Below are positions 26,877 to 34,780 of a DNA stretch of 64,000 nucleotides, piece after piece. Positions within the stretch are counted from its first letter, which is position 1. Every line of letters starts with the position of its first letter. The notes under the pieces are model-generated. The model ran no database searches, was not told the DNA's origin, and worked only from the letters and a program-made list of their open reading frames with translations. The translations under genes and the position numbers were made by a program. The stretch lies in NCBI RefSeq assembly GCF_008710285.1, contig NZ_VYQF01000008.1, forward strand, positions 108,667 through 172,666. The letters run 5' to 3'. This DNA comes from Ginsengibacter hankyongi (GTDB taxonomy: Bacteria; Bacteroidota; Bacteroidia; Chitinophagales; Chitinophagaceae).

Positions 26877-27989
26877 TTGAAAATCCTCTTCCTTGCCGAA
26901 AAAACCTTCTCCGCTTCCGGCGGCATAGAAAAGGTTTGCCGTATAGCCGGGAGAACCATGTACGAATATGCCATAGCATCCCGCGGCCAGTTCAATATGT
27001 ACGCCCGCAAAGATCCACCAGGCATCAACACACAGCCTTACCTGCCGTCAACGGTGTACAGGGGCTTTAAGAGTTCAGGGTTGTCTTTCATTTCGAAAGG
27101 TGTACGGGACGGTATGAAAAGCAATGTGGTGGTGCTATGCAGCATCCGCATGCTATTGCCCGGTTATCTTATTAAATTATTGTCGCCCAACACGAAACTG
27201 CTACTTTTTACGCATGGAATAGAAGCCTGGGAAACGCTGTCATCCTATAAGCAAAAAATGCTCAGGCAAATGGATAACATTCTTGTGGTAAGCAATTACA
27301 CGAAAGAAAGAATAAGTGAATTATTGGATATACCCGCTGAAAAATTTGCAGTGCTCAACCATTGCTTTGATCCGTTTCTGCCTGAATTTACCAACAGCAA
27401 AAGACGAAACGATTTCAGGAGCAGTTATGGCCTGGCCGAAAATGATATAGTGCTCATGACCATCAGCCGCCTTTCTTTAAAGGAGAAAATGAAGGGATAT
27501 GAAAAAGTGATGGTGGCCATCAAGAAGCTGCATAATACCTATCCACATTTGAAATATGTATTTGTAGGCAAATATGACGATGATGAAAAAAAACAGTTGG
27601 ACAGGCTTGTGTATGCCCTCGGGATTGAATATGATGTAACCTTTACCGGCTTCGTGCCCGACAGTGTTATAGGGGATTATTACAATATGGCGGACGCATT
27701 TATTGTGCCGGGTGAAAAGGAAGGTTTCGGCATCTCCCTCATTGAGGCCTTATATTATAACAAGCCCGTGATTGCCGAACGCAGCAATGACGTTACGGTG
27801 AGCCCGGAGAGCACCAGCCTGGGCATACAGGTTGATTTTCAAAGCCAGGAAGAGGTGACCAATGCCATCCAAAAAGTAATTGGCAATATAAAAGCATTTA
27901 TGCCAGACCGTAAGCTGGTGCTGGAAAAGTTCAGCTACCCTGTTTACAAAAATACCCTCGGGCAATTACTCGACCGTTGTATAACGTAA
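26877..27989 (+). CDS. glycosyltransferase family 4 (copy 1 of a paralogous pair)
   Basis: A 370-residue GT-B enzyme, expected to retain the anomeric configuration of a nucleotide-sugar donor. The N-terminal acceptor domain begins MKILFLAEKTFSASGGIEKV. The donor half has SRLSLKEKMKGYEKVM, GFVPDSVIGDYYNMADAFIV and the EKEGFGISLIEAL donor-phosphate/EX7E motif. Start is TTG (26877). It is clearly paralogous to the GT at 30035-31243 (same start sequence, GGIEKVCRI, HGIE and LNHC/LNNCFDPFLP motifs), which lies on the other side of the AsnB-like gene. Linkage and sugar cannot be read. Confidence 0.9.
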   Translation: MKILFLAEKTFSASGGIEKVCRIAGRTMYEYAIASRGQFNMYARKDPPGINTQPYLPSTVYRGFKSSGLSFISKGVRDGMKSNVVVLCSIRMLLPGYLIKLLSPNTKLLLFTHGIEAWETLSSYKQKMLRQMDNILVVSNYTKERISELLDIPAEKFAVLNHCFDPFLPEFTNSKRRNDFRSSYGLAENDIVLMTISRLSLKEKMKGYEKVMVAIKKLHNTYPHLKYVFVGKYDDDEKKQLDRLVYALGIEYDVTFTGFVPDSVIGDYYNMADAFIVPGEKEGFGISLIEALYYNKPVIAERSNDVTVSPESTSLGIQVDFQSQEEVTNAIQKVIGNIKAFMPDRKLVLEKFSYPVYKNTLGQLLDRCIT

Positions 27990-28083
27990 ATGGATACGCG
28001 AAAAAATGCTACCATGTTCTTGGCGGTGTACCGTCAAAGTCAATTCAGCGCGAATGCGGTGACTAACTCGTAAATAAACGGTC

Positions 28084-28118
28084 TTTGAATTATCAATTAT
28101 CCATTATCAATTTTCAAT
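28084..28118. repeat. TATCAATTATC-type A/T-rich intergenic repeat
   Basis: The stretch is made of near-repeats of TATCAATTATC and TTTTCAATTATT just before the AsnB-like start codon. The same kind of sequence occurs before other genes of the locus (29915-30033 and 35657-35690). Confidence 0.6.
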
Positions 28119-28122
28119 TATT

Positions 28123-29913
28123 TTGTGTCGCATCGCCGGAATAGCTAACAAATCACTGTCGTTACCATCTTTGGAAGCAATGGTAACGCAGATGTGTAAC
28201 CTCCAGCAACATGGGGGGCCCGATGATGCCGGCGTCTATAGCTGTCCGGAAAGCAACCTCGTACTTGGGCACCGCCGCCTCGCATTGCTCGATCTTTCAC
28301 CGGCCGGTCACCAGCCAATGGTATACGGGGACCGCTATATCATTTCTTTCAACGGCGAAATCTATAATTTTCCGGAGCTTAAAAAAGAATTGATGCAGGC
28401 AGGAATGATCTTTCACACCCAGTGCGATACAGAAGTGATACTGGCAGCATTTGCCAGGTGGAACACCCAGGGCTTCGCACGCCTCAAGGGGATGTTTGCC
28501 TTCGCGTTGTACGATACCATTGAAAAAGACCTTTACCTGGTTCGCGACCCTTCAGGTATTAAACCATTGTATTATTCAGTGAGTGATACTTCCATAGAAT
28601 TTGCATCCGAAATGAGGGCATTTGCTGCGTCAGGCAATAAAAGTGAAAACCAGCACTGGCCGGTATTCCAACTCGCTTACGGCCACGTGCCGGAGCCGGT
28701 AACTACTTTGCTGGGGGTAAAACCTCTGCACAAGGGATGTTTTTATAAATACAACCTTTCTACCGGTGTTTCCAGCTACCAGTCGTTTACGCATTATAGT
28801 TATAGCAATAGTATCACCGATGTTTCAGCCGCAAGGCTTGCTATCAAAAATGCACTGCATAATGCCGTTGGCAGGCATTTATTGTCTGATGCACCTATCG
28901 GTGTTTTCTTAAGCGGGGGAATCGATTCAGGTATTATAACAACCCTTGCGTCTGGTTTCCAGCACCGGCATTTAAAAACTTTGTCCCTCTATTTTAAAGA
29001 AGAACAGTTTTCCGAAAAAAAATACCAGGACAGCATCATTGACCAAATACATTGTAAGCATTACCAGCATTTACTAACAGAAACGGAATTCAATGCATGT
29101 TTCCCGGCAATATTACAGGACATGGATATGCCCAGTTGCGATGGCATCAACACCTGGTTTATCAGTAAATATGCAAAGCAGCAGGGATTAAAAGCAGTTC
29201 TTTCAGGCATAGGCGGCGATGAATTGTTCGGCGGCTATCCTTCTTTCAACAGAATATCGATCGCAGGCCGTCTTCAGCGCATACCCTCACGTGTATTACT
29301 TCAGGCTAAACAAAACGCCGATAAAAGAATGAACCGCCTCACGTACCTGTCGCTTGAAGGTATAAAAGGGAAATACCTTTTTTTACGGGGCCAGTATATT
29401 CCACGCCAAATAGCCCGGCAATTGGGTGCCACAGAGAAACAGGTATGGTCGATATTGGAGGAACATCCTGCACTTCCATCCTTATCCCGGTTGCTGCCCA
29501 AGAACCAGGCAAGCTGGATGGAGCTGAACATGTACATGCAGAACCAGTTATTGCGGGATGCAGATGTAATGAGCATGGCGCATGGGGTGGAAATAAGGGT
29601 GCCTTTCCTGGACGAGGAGGTAATTAAAACCGCCTTGTCGGTTACCCCCGCAGTAAAATATAGTGGGCGTATCCCCAAGCAATTGCTGATAGACGCCTTT
29701 AAAAACAAATTGCCTGAAGTGGTCTGGAACCGGCAAAAGATGGGGTTCAGCCTTCCCTTCACCCAATGGCTGCATAAAAGTGCCTTTGTAAAAGATACCA
29801 TGGAAAGCGGCAATGCCGCCGCCCGTAACAATTATAAAGACTTCAAAGAAGGAAAGCTCCACTGGATTCACTTAATGTCATTGATCATCCTGCAAACGCG
29901 GGGAGTAAGTTAG
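28123..29913 (+). CDS. asnB: asparagine synthase-like glutamine amidotransferase (AsnB family)
   Basis: The 596-residue protein begins TTG-TGT, giving Met-Cys, and the N-terminal Cys2 is the class II glutaminase nucleophile, which fixes this TTG as the start. The glutaminase half has GHRRLALLDLS and SFNGEIYNF; the usual HRGPDD is HGGPDD here. The C-terminal synthase half has the PP-loop SGGIDSGIITTLAS and the SGIGGDELFGGYP segment. In surface-glycan loci such enzymes often amidate sugar acids or transfer nitrogen in modified sugars rather than make free asparagine. It lies between the two paralogous GT4 genes, so a shared assembly step is plausible. Confidence 0.9.
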   Translation: MCRIAGIANKSLSLPSLEAMVTQMCNLQQHGGPDDAGVYSCPESNLVLGHRRLALLDLSPAGHQPMVYGDRYIISFNGEIYNFPELKKELMQAGMIFHTQCDTEVILAAFARWNTQGFARLKGMFAFALYDTIEKDLYLVRDPSGIKPLYYSVSDTSIEFASEMRAFAASGNKSENQHWPVFQLAYGHVPEPVTTLLGVKPLHKGCFYKYNLSTGVSSYQSFTHYSYSNSITDVSAARLAIKNALHNAVGRHLLSDAPIGVFLSGGIDSGIITTLASGFQHRHLKTLSLYFKEEQFSEKKYQDSIIDQIHCKHYQHLLTETEFNACFPAILQDMDMPSCDGINTWFISKYAKQQGLKAVLSGIGGDELFGGYPSFNRISIAGRLQRIPSRVLLQAKQNADKRMNRLTYLSLEGIKGKYLFLRGQYIPRQIARQLGATEKQVWSILEEHPALPSLSRLLPKNQASWMELNMYMQNQLLRDADVMSMAHGVEIRVPFLDEEVIKTALSVTPAVKYSGRIPKQLLIDAFKNKLPEVVWNRQKMGFSLPFTQWLHKSAFVKDTMESGNAAARNNYKDFKEGKLHWIHLMSLIILQTRGVS

Positions 29914-29914
29914 T

Positions 29915-30033
29915 CAATCGTCAATCGTCAATGGTCAATGGTCGCCGGCCCATTATCAATTCGCCATTCACTGTTATCAATTCACGATTCACGATTCACG
30001 ATTCACCATTCACGATTCACCATTCACCATTAA
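29915..30033. repeat. short degenerate tandem repeats (TCAATCG/ATTCACGA)
   Basis: Seven- to nine-base near-repeats (GTCAATCGTCAATGG, then CACGATTCACGATTCACC) fill the gap between the AsnB-like gene and GT4 copy 2. There is no reading frame of its own. The last copy runs directly into the TTG start codon at 30035. Confidence 0.75.
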
Positions 30034-30034
30034 C

Positions 30035-31243
30035 TTGAAAATCCTCTTCCTCACCCTGCGCACTTTCTCCGCCACCGGCGGTATTGAAAAAGTGTGCCGC
30101 ATCATGGGGAAAGCATTATACGAGGAAAGCCTGGAGAACAATGGTTTGGTAAAGATTTGCAGCATGTACGACAAACAGGAGGATGCCTTCGATAACCCTT
30201 ATTTCCCGGCTGAAAACTTCAGGGGATTTGGCATCAATAAACTGAGGTTCATAAAGGAAACGGTACACTCAGGGTTTAAATACGACCAGGTAATATTGAG
30301 CCACATTAACCTGCTGCCCGTTGGATGGCTCATTAAAAAGCTGTCACCCGGTACTACAATAATCCTGCTGGCGCACGGAATAGAAATCTGGTACCCGCTT
30401 AATCCCTACAAAAAAAGAATGCTGCGTACATGCGACAAGGTTATAGCGGTTAGTAACTACACCAGGGAGCAGATCAGTACGGTCCATGGCATTCCGCGCA
30501 GCAAAATTGCAGTGCTTAATAATTGCCTGGATCCTTTTTTACCACTGCCCTCCGGGCGTAAAAAAGATAAGGAACTGTTGCGTAAATATGGCTTCAGCGA
30601 ATCGGATACCATCCTGATGTCATTAACGAGGCTGGCTTCACGGGAGCGGTATAAAGGCTACGATAAAGTGATCGAAGCAATAGCAACTATGCAGGCCCGC
30701 TATCCCGGTATTAAATATTTTATTGCCGGCCGCTACGACAGCCGTGAGAAAGCATTTGTAGAAGACCTGGTAAAAAAGGCGGGAATGGAAAACAGGGTAG
30801 TGATGCCCGGGTTTATACCGGAAGAAGAGCTCAAAGCGCATTTTGCCATGAGTGATATCTATGTAATGCCGAGCCGTAAAGAAGGTTTCGGTATTGTATT
30901 TATCGAAGCGATGTATTATGGGCTTCCTGTAATAGCCGGCAATATAGATGGCTCGGTGGATGCTTTACTCAACGGACAATTAGGCCAGTTAGTGGATCCT
31001 GATAGTGTAGAAGACATTAAGGATGCCATAGCCAATATTATGGAGGACAAAACTTCGTTTACCCCTTCCCGTAAGGTATTAACAGATCATTTCAGTTATG
31101 AAGCTTATAAGTGGAAACTGGAAGGAATACTAAGCCTCACCCCTAACCCCTCTCCTGAAGGAGAGGGGGACAGAAAACCCTATCGAGGTGTTTATTCTGA
31201 TCCCGGCGAAGCAAGCCTGTCGAAGGGAAATTTAAATCGTTAA
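30035..31243 (+). CDS. glycosyltransferase family 4 (copy 2), repeat-extended C terminus
   Basis: A 402-residue GT-B enzyme paralogous to the one at 26877: MKILFLTLRTFSATGGIEKV start, LLAHGIEIWYPL, VLNNCLDPFLPL, SRKEGFGIVFIEAMYYGLPV. Start is TTG, directly after the short tandem repeats. The last 30 residues or so do not look like GT sequence. They are translated from a CCCCTCTCC-TGAA-GGAGAGGGG hairpin repeat (31147-31168, read as LTPNPSPEGEG) and an AGCCTGTCGAAGGG repeat (31214-31227), so a dispersed repeat has replaced the original end. The enzyme core is intact and probably active. Confidence 0.9.
   Translation: MKILFLTLRTFSATGGIEKVCRIMGKALYEESLENNGLVKICSMYDKQEDAFDNPYFPAENFRGFGINKLRFIKETVHSGFKYDQVILSHINLLPVGWLIKKLSPGTTIILLAHGIEIWYPLNPYKKRMLRTCDKVIAVSNYTREQISTVHGIPRSKIAVLNNCLDPFLPLPSGRKKDKELLRKYGFSESDTILMSLTRLASRERYKGYDKVIEAIATMQARYPGIKYFIAGRYDSREKAFVEDLVKKAGMENRVVMPGFIPEEELKAHFAMSDIYVMPSRKEGFGIVFIEAMYYGLPVIAGNIDGSVDALLNGQLGQLVDPDSVEDIKDAIANIMEDKTSFTPSRKVLTDHFSYEAYKWKLEGILSLTPNPSPEGEGDRKPYRGVYSDPGEASLSKGNLNR
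31147..31168. repeat. 9-bp hairpin repeat CCCCTCTCC-TGAA-GGAGAGGGG inside a coding end
   Basis: This is a perfect 9-bp inverted repeat with a TGAA loop. I recall similar hairpins as dispersed elements in many Bacteroidota genomes. It lies in frame within the 3' end of the GT4 gene. Confidence 0.8.
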
Positions 31244-31252
31244 CATCTAAAA

Positions 31253-31561
31253 ATGGAAAGTAATCCTGGCTTTATTTCCCAATTCTCCCCCCATTTGTTT
31301 TGGGATGTTGACCCCGTAAACCTGGATGCAGATCGCAGCAAAACTTACATTATAAAACGGGTACTCGAATACGGACTATGGGAAGACTGGCTATTACTCA
31401 AGAAACAATACAGCCTGGAAACAATCGCTAATGAAACAACAGGTTTCAGGGAACTGGATCCTAAAAGCCTGGCATTTATTTCCGTTCTTTCCGGAATCCC
31501 TAAAGAAAATTTTCGATGTTACACTACCAATCAGTTGACTCCGAAACACTGGAACTTTTAA
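31253..31561 (+). CDS. putative antitoxin partner of AbiEii toxin (DUF6922-like)
   Basis: A 102-residue protein with FSPHLFWDVDPVNLDADRSK followed by YIIKRVLEYGLWEDWLLLKK, a pattern I associate with small Bacteroidota proteins encoded before AbiEii/AbiGii nucleotidyltransferases. Those partners act as antitoxins in type IV-like systems. Its 3' end overlaps the toxin gene by 46 bases, which supports translational coupling. The family name is recalled from memory and should be treated as tentative. Confidence 0.65.
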   Translation: MESNPGFISQFSPHLFWDVDPVNLDADRSKTYIIKRVLEYGLWEDWLLLKKQYSLETIANETTGFRELDPKSLAFISVLSGIPKENFRCYTTNQLTPKHWNF

Positions 31562-32136
31562 AACAATTACTGGCCATTAATTTGTTCAGGAGTTTGCGTT
31601 TGGCGGGTGGAACTTCACTGGCGTTGCAATTAGGCCATCGAAGATCTATTGACCTGGATTTGTTTGGTGACATTGATGCAGATGTACTGGAGATAAATAA
31701 GGCACTTTCCACCCTAGGAACTGTGACCCAGTTAAAAGACAGTAAAAACATTCACATTTACCTGGTGAATGGAATTAAAGTGGATATTGTAAATTTTACC
31801 TATCCCTGGTTAAGTGATTGTATACAGGAAGATGGGCTCCGGCTTGCAGGGTTTAATGATATAGCTGCCATGAAGCTGTCAGCTATTACCGGGAGGGGCA
31901 CTAAAAAGGATTTTGTTGACCTTTGGTTTTTATTGCAACAATTTACACTTTCTGAAATGCTGCAATTTCATTTAAGCAAATATCACGATAGCTCCTTATT
32001 TATGGTACTAAAAAGCCTGGTTTATTTTGAAGATGCTGAAGCTGACGAAATGCCTTATATGATGATCCCGGTTAAATGGGAGAAAATAAAGTCAACAATC
32101 ATTGCAGCACATAATGATTATGTTAACCGGTCATGA
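31516..32136 (+). CDS. nucleotidyltransferase toxin, AbiEii/AbiGii family
   Basis: The 206-residue protein carries the nucleotidyltransferase signature GGTSLALQLGHRRSIDLDLF at about 31-50 (GG-S followed by D-x-D) and the later FNDIAAMKLSAITGRGTKKD segment with conserved Lys residues. AbiEii-type toxins transfer nucleotides to a cellular target such as tRNA acceptor ends, and the systems act in phage defence or plasmid maintenance. It overlaps its probable antitoxin gene. The module sits in the middle of the polysaccharide locus between GT4 copy 2 and the ABC exporter, a common place for mobile cargo. Confidence 0.85.
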   Translation: MLHYQSVDSETLELLKQLLAINLFRSLRLAGGTSLALQLGHRRSIDLDLFGDIDADVLEINKALSTLGTVTQLKDSKNIHIYLVNGIKVDIVNFTYPWLSDCIQEDGLRLAGFNDIAAMKLSAITGRGTKKDFVDLWFLLQQFTLSEMLQFHLSKYHDSSLFMVLKSLVYFEDAEADEMPYMMIPVKWEKIKSTIIAAHNDYVNRS

Positions 32137-32165
32137 TTTTCAACTGTAAGCTGCAGACCTTTGTC

Positions 32166-32200
32166 GCCTAGAGCCTGTCGAAGGGAGCCTGTCGAAGGGC
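32166..32200. repeat. two direct copies of AGCCTGTCGAAGGG
   Basis: The 14-base element AGCCTGTCGAAGGG occurs twice in a row here and again at 31214-31227 inside the end of GT4 copy 2. The copies bracket the AbiEii module, so they may mark the edges of the inserted segment. Sequence of this kind is widespread as dispersed repeats. Confidence 0.7.
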
Positions 32201-32414
32201 ATTGTTATATCCAAAAGTTGTAATGGGTGCTCTCTTTTGTGTGAAATTCCAACGCAAAAGAATAAACCAGCCCGTCCATTCGTTGATAAAAATGAACCAA
32301 TGAATTGTAACCTAAAAATGGTTTGCAGGCTATCTTCTCTATACCTTCTTCGCCCCAACTCCGTCAATGACGTACTTGGGGCGAAGGAAACAGCTCCCAG
32401 ACAGCTGGAAAACT

Positions 32415-33128
32415 ATGGGAATACAAACAAATATTAAACTCAGGGGTACGGTAGAGAACATTATCTACTACCAATGGAAAGGTATCCATTGTATACGTAC
32501 GGTGCCTGCTAAAGTAAGGCAGACAAAACCCACAAAAAAGGCGGCTAAAGATTTTGGCCTTGCAGTAAAAAGCTCCGCTGTGGTGAGATACCTGTTGCGA
32601 CCCCTGATGCCGAAGGATGGTGACCGCTCTGTTATTTACAAGGTGGATGGCGCCTTCCGGAAATGGCTAAAGGAAAATCCATTGGATAATACAGAACCGG
32701 CGGATGGCATCCCTGACTTTGAGGGGCTTGCTTTTAATGACGACTGTGACCTGCAAAAGATTGTCCAGTTTCAAATTACTTTTAGCCGGGGCGCTTCGGG
32801 GGAAGTTTTGTTGCAATGGCCGGCATGTAATCCTGTTAGTGCAATCAAGGCACCCACAGGCACCTGCCAGCTCGTGGTACAATGCATTGCCGCAACCGTT
32901 GATGTAAAAGCGCCTGGCCGGCAGCAATCCACCGCTATCAATTTTACTATACCTTATAGGGATGAGATGATGCCTGGCCGCGAAATTGTTTTTGCGAATG
33001 CTACATCACCTCAATGCCTGGCATTGGTAGGCATGTCAATCCGTTATTATAAAGATGAACTGCAAAGCAAACCCATCAATATTATGCGTTGGAAACCGGC
33101 AGGGATAGCAGCCAGCTTTTTTAACTAA
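32415..33128 (+). CDS. lineage-specific hypothetical protein between two TA modules
   Basis: From the ATG at 32415 the protein is 237 residues, with no signal peptide or membrane segment. It begins IKLRGTVENIIYYQWKGIHC and IRTVPAKVRQTKPTKKAAKD. I recall families of Bacteroidota proteins with this opening ('RG-x-N-x-YY-WKG-x-x-x-RT-P') but know no function for them. The body has beta-rich segments (VQFQITFSRGASGEVLLQW; QSTAINFTIPYRDEMMPG). It lies between the AbiEii and PIN modules, so it may be part of the same inserted cargo. An upstream TTG at 32367 is possible but less likely. Confidence 0.6.
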   Translation: MGIQTNIKLRGTVENIIYYQWKGIHCIRTVPAKVRQTKPTKKAAKDFGLAVKSSAVVRYLLRPLMPKDGDRSVIYKVDGAFRKWLKENPLDNTEPADGIPDFEGLAFNDDCDLQKIVQFQITFSRGASGEVLLQWPACNPVSAIKAPTGTCQLVVQCIAATVDVKAPGRQQSTAINFTIPYRDEMMPGREIVFANATSPQCLALVGMSIRYYKDELQSKPINIMRWKPAGIAASFFN

Positions 33129-33177
33129 ACCACAAAAAACGTTATCTTTTATAACCTTCAACCTGACTTTATCTTAT

Positions 33178-33185
33178 TAATTTTG
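33178..33185 (+). promoter_or_regulatory. -7 box for the PIN toxin-antitoxin pair
   Basis: TAATTTTG matches TAnnTTTG, 34 bases before the antitoxin ATG at 33220. No clear -33 box. Confidence 0.4.
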
Positions 33186-33219
33186 CAGATTACCTGAATT
33201 GAATTAAATTAATTGAAGT

Positions 33220-33468
33220 ATGATCACTATAAATTTAAAACAAAAAACCAAAAAAAACGGGCACCTGGTTATAGATGTTCCCACTACGCTAATTGACAAA
33301 AACGTAGATATAGTATTAGTTATACAGGAAAAAGAAGAAAAACCGCTCAATAATATTGAAGGAAGAAAAGCAAAAAAGAAATACGATTTTTCCCATCTGT
33401 ATGGAAAATTGGAGTGGAAGGGAGATGCCTTAGCTGAACAAAAAAAAATCAGATCTGAATGGCAATAA
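33220..33468 (+). CDS. putative antitoxin of PIN-domain module
   Basis: An 82-residue protein with a beta-rich start (MITINLKQKTKKNGHLVIDV) and a basic/charged C-terminal half (GRKAKKKYDFSHLYGKLEWK) of the sort that binds the toxin in type II systems. The ATG of the PIN gene overlaps its end by 10 bases, the usual antitoxin-first arrangement. The family is not recognised beyond this. Confidence 0.65.
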   Translation: MITINLKQKTKKNGHLVIDVPTTLIDKNVDIVLVIQEKEEKPLNNIEGRKAKKKYDFSHLYGKLEWKGDALAEQKKIRSEWQ

Positions 33469-33836
33469 GGTTACTGCTCGATACTAATTCAATTATTGCT
33501 CTGTTAAATGAAAATGCGGGAGTGATAGAAGCAACGAATAACGCTGATGACATTTTTATTTCAGTTATTAATGAATTAGAGTTCAAATCTTTTTCAAACT
33601 TGTCTTTACAGGATATGGAATTATTTGATGCTTTTGTTTCCATGGTCAAGGTGGTGGATTTAGTGGCTTCAAATATTACTCTTAAAAATAAAATTATAGA
33701 AATCAGGAATACTTATAAGTTGAAACTACCCGATGCAATCATAGCAGCATCTGCAATTATTAATAACGCTATATTGATAACCGCTGATAAAGGATTTAAA
33801 AAAGTTGAAGAACTTCAATTGAGGATTATCCAATAA
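33459..33836 (+). CDS. vapC: PIN-domain toxin (VapC-like)
   Basis: The 125-residue protein is a complete PIN domain with the four acidic positions: Asp8 (LLLDTNSIIALL), Glu (VINELEFKSF, near 47), Asp (LKLPDAIIAASAII, near 96) and Asp (ILITADKGFKKV, near 114). VapC toxins are RNases, often cutting initiator tRNA or 23S rRNA. The antitoxin gene overlaps upstream. It is the second toxin-antitoxin pair within 3 kb, both on the same strand as the polysaccharide genes. Confidence 0.88.
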   Translation: MAIRLLLDTNSIIALLNENAGVIEATNNADDIFISVINELEFKSFSNLSLQDMELFDAFVSMVKVVDLVASNITLKNKIIEIRNTYKLKLPDAIIAASAIINNAILITADKGFKKVEELQLRIIQ

Positions 33837-33922
33837 CCAGAAAGCATCCCGGGAATACATTCCTCTTCGTGCCCTTCGTGCCTTTGTGGTATAAATATCC
33901 TTAGTGGTATATAAAAAAAGAA

Positions 33923-34687
33923 ATGTCCTCCTCCCACACCCGCCGCGACTTTATGAAGAACACCGGTGCCCTCGGCCTGGGCCTGGTTACACTTCCTTCA
34001 TTAGTGTTGGAGAAAAGGAACAACCCTGGCGATGCCAATAAAAAAATAGTTTGTATAGGCGGCCATCCTGACGATCCGGAAAGCGGGTGCGGCGGCACAT
34101 TGGCAAAACTGCGAAACGCAGGCCATGAGGTAACCATTATTTATTTAACCACCGGCGAAGCAGGCATCCCCGGTAAAAGCCACGATGAAGCGGCTTCTAT
34201 CCGCCGGCAGGAAGCCATCAACGCCTGTAAGGTGTTGGATGCAAAGCCCGTCTTTGCGGGACAAATTGATGGTGACACCGTTTGCAACAATGAGTGGGTA
34301 ACAAAAATGCGGCAACTCATTATGAACGAAAAACCCGACATTGTATTTACACACTGGCCACTGGATGCGCACAAAGACCACCAGGTAGCCAGCCTGTTAA
34401 CGATACAAACATGGCTCAGGGAGCCTCAACAATTTGCCCTTTATTTTTTTGAAGTATGCACCGGTGAGCAAAGCCTTATTTTTCATCCAACCGATTATGT
34501 GGACATTACCGGTACACAGGAACAAAAGAAAAAGGCGGTATACTGCCATGTAAGCCAGGACCCTCCCAGCATTTATGCATGCGGCCATGCGGCGATGGAA
34601 GATTTTCGTGGGCGTGAATTGGGGGTGAAAGCAGGGGAAGGATTTACCAGGATGTCTGGGAAACTGCAAGGCGGAATGGTGATATAA
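33923..34687 (+). CDS. PIG-L family deacetylase with N-terminal export signal
   Basis: The 254-residue protein starts with a Tat-like signal (RRDFMKNTGALGLGLVTLPS). The LmbE/PIG-L zinc site follows: GGHPDDPESGCGG (His-Pro-Asp-Asp) near 48-60 and DAHKDHQ near 149-155. Family members deacetylate N-acetylglucosamine-containing lipids or sugars, so it may deacetylate the glycan made by this locus on the periplasmic side. It stands between the PIN module and the Wzm/Wzt exporter; link to the glycan is inferred from position. Confidence 0.88.
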   Translation: MSSSHTRRDFMKNTGALGLGLVTLPSLVLEKRNNPGDANKKIVCIGGHPDDPESGCGGTLAKLRNAGHEVTIIYLTTGEAGIPGKSHDEAASIRRQEAINACKVLDAKPVFAGQIDGDTVCNNEWVTKMRQLIMNEKPDIVFTHWPLDAHKDHQVASLLTIQTWLREPQQFALYFFEVCTGEQSLIFHPTDYVDITGTQEQKKKAVYCHVSQDPPSIYACGHAAMEDFRGRELGVKAGEGFTRMSGKLQGGMVI

Positions 34688-34780
34688 TATTGCGGGTGGC
34701 AGATGGGTCTACAAGTGGGAGATAAAGCCGCTAAAACAGCAAATAAAAATTATTACCAAATTTCCGTTTAAAAATTATAA

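Noticed and set aside
29301..29831. Antisense 176-codon frame within the AsnB-like gene
   Set aside because: The sense strand has a full AsnB synthase domain here; the antisense product shows no motif.
31253..33836. Transposase or integrase that could have moved the TA block
   Set aside because: No such gene, terminal inverted repeat or target-site duplication is visible; only short AGCCTGTCGAAGGG repeats are present.
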